From an uncultured Oscillibacter sp. (lineage in GTDB: Bacteria > Bacillota_A > Clostridia > Oscillospirales > Oscillospiraceae): a DNA stretch of 10,195 bases. The notes beneath the pieces were generated by a model that saw only the letters and a list, made by a program, of their open reading frames with translations, did no database searches and had not been told where the DNA came from. Each line of letters starts with the position of its first letter. The first letter of the stretch is position 1. Below are positions 7,261-10,195 of this stretch, one piece after another. The stretch covers positions 1 to 10,195 of the forward strand of contig CAQVQZ010000065.1 in assembly GCA_948902155.1 (NCBI GenBank), in the 5' to 3' direction. The position numbers and the translations under genes are program-made.

Positions 7261-8600
7261 ACCGTATCCCCCTCTCCGTCCGCTGTCCGCTCTTTCCGGA
7301 CAAACTCCAGCAAGGCCTCTCTCTCATTGACCAGCTCCCCGTCGACGACCCGCCCCAGCAGCCCTTCCAGCGCCCGCCCCACGGCGGGCCCGGAGAGCCC
7401 CAGCTCCAGCAAATCCCCGCCCCGGACCGCCAGCTGCTTCAGGGAGAAACACGCCTCCTCCGCCAGCAGCCTGTCCAGGATGTCCTCCCCCTTCTGAATC
7501 TCCGCCTGCCGCCCCCGGTAGGCGGGAGCCTGAGCCAGATTGTCGGCCCGCTTCAAATCCAGCAGCAGCCGCAGCTCCTCCTCTCCCAGCAGCCGCAGGG
7601 CCCGCCGGACCCCCTTATCGGTCCGGGGGATGTCCCGGTCGTGCCAGTCCACCAGCCGCACAACCCGCTCCCGGAAGGCGGCGGGGAATTTCAGCCGCCG
7701 CAGCATCCGCTCCGCCAGCGCCCGGCTGACGGCGGCGTGCCCATAGAAATGCCCCACGCCCTTTTCATCCACGGTAAACACCGAGGGCTTGCCCACATCA
7801 TGAAGCAGCGCGGCGCACCGCAGCTCCGCCGCCGGAGGCACGGCCCCCACCGCCGCCGTGCTGTGGGCCCACACGTCGAAGCAGTGGTGGACATTTCTCT
7901 GGTCGAACCCCACCATAGGCAGAATCTCCGGCCAAAAGCTCCCGATGACCAGCGGATGCCGCTCCAGCGCCTCCCGTGCATAGGGCCCCGCCAGCAGCTT
8001 CACCAGCTCCACTTGTATCCGCTCCGCCGCCACATCCCGCAGCAGCCCGGCGTTCCGGTCCATGGCCTCCCGGGTCTCCCGGCTCTCTTCGAACCCCAGC
8101 GCCGCCGCGAACCGCACCCCCCGGAGAATCCGCAGCGCGTCCTCCTGAAACCGCCGCTCCGGCTCCCCCACGCAGCGCAGGGTCCGCCGCGCCAGGCCGT
8201 CCCGCCCCCCGAAGGGGTCCCGCAGATCCCCCCGGAGGTCCACCGCCATGGCGTTGACGGTGAAATCCCGCCGGGCCAGGTCGGCCTCCAGGGAGCTGGT
8301 GAAGGTCACGGACTCCGGCCTCCGATGGTCGTGGTACTCCCCGTCGACCCGGAACGTGGTGACCTCCACCGCGCCCCCCTCCGTCCGCACGGTGACGGTG
8401 CCGTGCTTCATCCCGGTAGGGACCGCCCGGTCCCCGAAAACGGCCAGCGTCTCCTCCGGCAGGGCGGAAGTGGTCACATCCCAGTCCCCCGGAACCCGTC
8501 CCAGCAGCGCGTCCCGGACGCACCCGCCCACGCACCAGGCTTCCCGCCCGCTGTCCTCCAAAGCCTGCAAAACCTCCCGCACATATTTCGGGATATCCAT
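7257..8600 (-). CDS. cca: CCA-adding tRNA nucleotidyltransferase (class II, with HD domain)
   Basis: The enzyme adds or repairs the 3'-CCA of tRNAs from CTP and ATP without a template. With the start used here the protein has 447 residues. The head domain has 'GGCVRDALLGRVPGDWD' (25-41) with the catalytic Asp39 and Asp41. Next come 'RRDFTVNAMA' (110-119), the base-selecting 'EDALRILR' (153-160) and 'ERIQVEL' (193-199). An HD-type domain follows: His267-Asp268 in 'LLHDVGKP', 'HFYGHAAVS' and 'RLVDWHDRD'. The frame also contains an ATG at 8633, but a near-consensus promoter has its -10 box at 8636-8641, so transcription should begin near 8629, after that codon. The ATG at 8600 has GGGGG (8609-8613) at 8 bases and gives the usual MDIPKYV start, so it is preferred. 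The gene overlaps DUF3795 by four bases and diverges from murC. Confidence 0.94.
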   Translation of the reverse strand: MDIPKYVREVLQALEDSGREAWCVGGCVRDALLGRVPGDWDVTTSALPEETLAVFGDRAVPTGMKHGTVTVRTEGGAVEVTTFRVDGEYHDHRRPESVTFTSSLEADLARRDFTVNAMAVDLRGDLRDPFGGRDGLARRTLRCVGEPERRFQEDALRILRGVRFAAALGFEESRETREAMDRNAGLLRDVAAERIQVELVKLLAGPYAREALERHPLVIGSFWPEILPMVGFDQRNVHHCFDVWAHSTAAVGAVPPAAELRCAALLHDVGKPSVFTVDEKGVGHFYGHAAVSRALAERMLRRLKFPAAFRERVVRLVDWHDRDIPRTDKGVRRALRLLGEEELRLLLDLKRADNLAQAPAYRGRQAEIQKGEDILDRLLAEEACFSLKQLAVRGGDLLELGLSGPAVGRALEGLLGRVVDGELVNEREALLEFVRKERTADGEGDTV

Positions 8601-8614
8601 ATCCACGACCCCCG

Positions 8615-8643
8615 TTGCAATTCTGTTTTCCATGTATTATAAT
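8615..8643 (+). promoter_or_regulatory. Predicted sigma-A promoter of murC
   Basis: -35 TTGCAA (8615-8620), a 17-base spacer and a perfect -10 TATAAT (8638-8643). The start should lie near 8650, leaving a leader of about 55 bases before murC. The -10 box overlaps that of the opposing cca promoter: the shared core ATTATAAT (8636-8643) is its own reverse complement. Confidence 0.7.
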
Positions 8644-8664
8644 AAAATATCAATCAGGATACAA
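8636..8664 (-). promoter_or_regulatory. Predicted sigma-A promoter of cca
   Basis: On the minus strand, -35 TTGTAT (8664-8659), a 17-base spacer and a perfect -10 TATAAT (8641-8636). Expected start near 8629, about 29 bases before the preferred cca start codon at 8600. It shares its -10 with the murC promoter on the other strand. Confidence 0.7.
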
Positions 8665-8705
8665 TCTTTTTTGATTTCCCTTTTCTGGAAAGGAAGCTGG
8701 TTTCC

Positions 8706-10094
8706 ATGATGCACAATCAAATTCCCATCAGCGACTTCTTCGTCCCCGGCAAGCGGGCCCATCTGGTGGGCATCGGGGGCGTCTCCATGTGCCCCCTGGC
8801 GGAGGTCCTCCGGGACAAGGGCCTGGTCATCCAGGGCTCCGACGTCTCCGAGAGCGACACGGTGAAGCACCTCCGCTCCCTGGGCATCCCCGTGGCCGTG
8901 GGCCACAACGCCGACAATCTCAAGGACTGCGACCTGGTCATCCGCACCGCCGCCGTCCACGACGGCAACCCGGAGATCGCCGGGGCCATCGCCCGGGGCA
9001 TCCCCGTCTACGAGCGGGCCCAGGCGTGGGGGGCCATCATGCGCCATTACCCCAACGCCCTCTGTGTCGCGGGCACCCACGGCAAGACCACCACCACCTC
9101 CATGTGTACCCACATCTTTATGGCGGCGGAGGCGGATCCCACGGTGATGATCGGCGGCACCCTTCCCCTGCTGAACTCCGGTTACCGGGTTGGCCAGGGA
9201 GACACGATCATCCTGGAATCCTGCGAGTATTGCAACAGTTTCCTGAGCTTCTACCCCACCGTAGCGGTGGTGCTGAACGTGGAAGCGGACCACCTGGACT
9301 TTTTCAAGGACCTCCAGGACATCCAGCATTCCTTCCGCCAGTTCACGGAGCTGGTGCCCCCCACGGGCCATGTCGTGGTGAACGCGGACAACGCCGGAGC
9401 CATGGAAGCCCTGGCGGGCCTGGACCGTCCTGTCCTGACTTTCGGCCTGGAACCGGGCGCGGACTGCACCGCCGTCAACCTCCGGGAGGACAAAGGCCGT
9501 CCCATGTTCGACGTCCAGATTCACGGCAAATTCTATGCCCACGCGGCCCTGAAAGTCTATGGCCGCCACAACGTCTCCAACGCCCTGGCGGCGGCCGCCG
9601 CGGCCTATGTGCTGGGCCTCCCCGGCCAGGCGGTGGAAGCGGGCCTGAGCTCCTTCACCGGCGCGGGGCGGCGTTTTGAGTACAAGGGGACCTACCACGG
9701 CGCGGAGCTTTACGACGACTACGCCCATCATCCCGACGAGCTCCACGCCCTGCTGACCACGGCCAAGGGCCTGGGCTACCGGCGTCTCATTGTGGCCTTC
9801 CAGCCCCACACCTATTCCCGCACCGCCAAGCTGTTCGACCGTTTTGTGGAGGAATTGAAGCTGCCGGACGTGGTAGTCCTGGCGGAGATCTACGCCGCCC
9901 GGGAGCAGAACACCCTGGGCATCTCCTCGGCGGACCTGAGCCGTGAGATTCCCGGCTCCGTCTACTGTTCCACCCTGGACAAAACGGCGGAAGCCCTCTC
10001 CCGCCTGGCCCAGCCCGGCGACCTGATCCTGACGGTAGGCGCCGGCGACATCAACCGCGCCTTACTTTTCTTGAAAGACTGTAACGACACTTGA
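8706..10094 (+). CDS. murC: UDP-N-acetylmuramate--L-alanine ligase
   Basis: A 462-residue cytoplasmic Mur ligase that joins L-Ala to UDP-MurNAc with ATP, the first amino acid of the peptidoglycan stem peptide. Visible motifs in order: UDP-binding 'HLVGIGGVSMCPLAEVL' (19-35), ATP P-loop 'GTHGKTTTTSM' (123-133), the acidic 'ESCEYCNSFL' (171-180, the Firmicute form of the ESD.SFL motif), 'NVEADHLDFF' (191-200), 'YGRHNVSNALAA' (285-296), 'DDYAHHPDEL' (337-346), 'FQPHTYSRT' (365-373) and 'GAGDI' (445-449). Length is normal for MurC. Two ATG codons stand side by side (8706 and 8709); the first is used because AAGGA (8690-8694) is already rather far (11 bases). Here murC stands alone rather than in a division-cell wall cluster, with its own promoter diverging from cca, an arrangement often seen in Clostridia. 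Confidence 0.96.
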   Translation: MMHNQIPISDFFVPGKRAHLVGIGGVSMCPLAEVLRDKGLVIQGSDVSESDTVKHLRSLGIPVAVGHNADNLKDCDLVIRTAAVHDGNPEIAGAIARGIPVYERAQAWGAIMRHYPNALCVAGTHGKTTTTSMCTHIFMAAEADPTVMIGGTLPLLNSGYRVGQGDTIILESCEYCNSFLSFYPTVAVVLNVEADHLDFFKDLQDIQHSFRQFTELVPPTGHVVVNADNAGAMEALAGLDRPVLTFGLEPGADCTAVNLREDKGRPMFDVQIHGKFYAHAALKVYGRHNVSNALAAAAAAYVLGLPGQAVEAGLSSFTGAGRRFEYKGTYHGAELYDDYAHHPDELHALLTTAKGLGYRRLIVAFQPHTYSRTAKLFDRFVEELKLPDVVVLAEIYAAREQNTLGISSADLSREIPGSVYCSTLDKTAEALSRLAQPGDLILTVGAGDINRALLFLKDCNDT

Positions 10095-10111
10095 TTTTGC
10101 GAAGCAAAATC
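10093..10111. repeat. Small perfect hairpin at the murC stop codon
   Basis: GATTTTGC (10093-10100) and GCAAAATC (10104-10111) are exact reverse complements around GAA; the first two bases are part of the murC TGA. No T-tract follows, so it is a weak terminator candidate at best. Further on is a CCCT-GAAA-GGGG stem-loop (10126-10137). The last bases (GGAG at 10178-10182 region, then ATG at 10192) may be the ribosome site and start codon of the next plus-strand gene, too short to call. Confidence 0.55.
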
Positions 10112-10195
10112 TTAGTGGAGTACGTCCCTGAAAGGGGAAAGTAAGAACCTGTATTCATAAGCGTTTGAGCAGCGTGTGGAGATGAGAAATTATGA

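Noticed and set aside
7128..8642. 504-codon plus-strand frame over cca
   Set aside because: Pro/Gln/His-rich antisense translation of a clear cca gene.
8637..9809. 390-codon minus-strand frame over murC
   Set aside because: Antisense shadow of murC, Gly/Val/His-rich, no recognisable family.

Overview
The window reads as a chromosome segment of a GC-rich, low-complexity-free Firmicute. The genes are strongly GC-rich with G/C third positions, while the intergenic promoter regions are AT-rich. The gene types suggest a gut-type Clostridia (Oscillospiraceae-like): a lipoprotein-type sugar-binding protein, a DUF624/YesL membrane protein, an MsmX/UgpC-type ATPase, GGAGG ribosome binding sites, and a clostridial-style MurC with an ECEYC-like motif. 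The taxon is an inference; no rRNA or other marker is present.

Left part (1-6405) is a sugar, probably beta-galactoside, uptake and cleavage locus. On the minus strand, in transcription order, are a multi-sugar ABC ATPase (ugpC/msmX type, 3558-2467), a strong intrinsic terminator, an AraC-family regulator (2364-1498), a 285-bp AT-rich regulatory gap with an unusual nested inverted repeat, and a family 1 extracellular sugar-binding lipoprotein (1212 to beyond the left edge). Permease genes are not in the window and probably follow the binding protein to the left. Diverging from the ATPase on the plus strand is a DUF624 membrane protein and, 5 bp after it, a cytoplasmic family 42 glycoside hydrolase (beta-galactosidase). 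The two divergent units have well-formed extended -10 promoters. The model is: binding protein plus unseen permeases import an oligosaccharide, the ATPase energises import, the GH42 enzyme cleaves it in the cytoplasm, and the AraC protein senses the sugar.

Middle (6406-6672) is a 267-bp non-coding gap between converging units. It holds a hairpin after the GH42 gene and a hairpin plus T-tract that can end the opposing unit.

Right part (6673-10195) is housekeeping. A CCA-adding tRNA nucleotidyltransferase (cca) and a cysteine-rich DUF3795 protein form a minus-strand pair with an ATGA overlap. Diverging from cca is murC, for peptidoglycan precursor synthesis. The cca and murC promoters share one palindromic -10 box, so the two start sites appear to be served by the same melted region. 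The window ends about 100 bp after murC with a small AT-rich hairpin and what may be the first codon of the next gene.

Most of the window is ordinary. I see no CRISPR array, transposon, phage gene, tRNA or rRNA. The points worth checking are the nested repeat before the binding protein, the shared -10 of cca/murC, and the cca-DUF3795 coupling.
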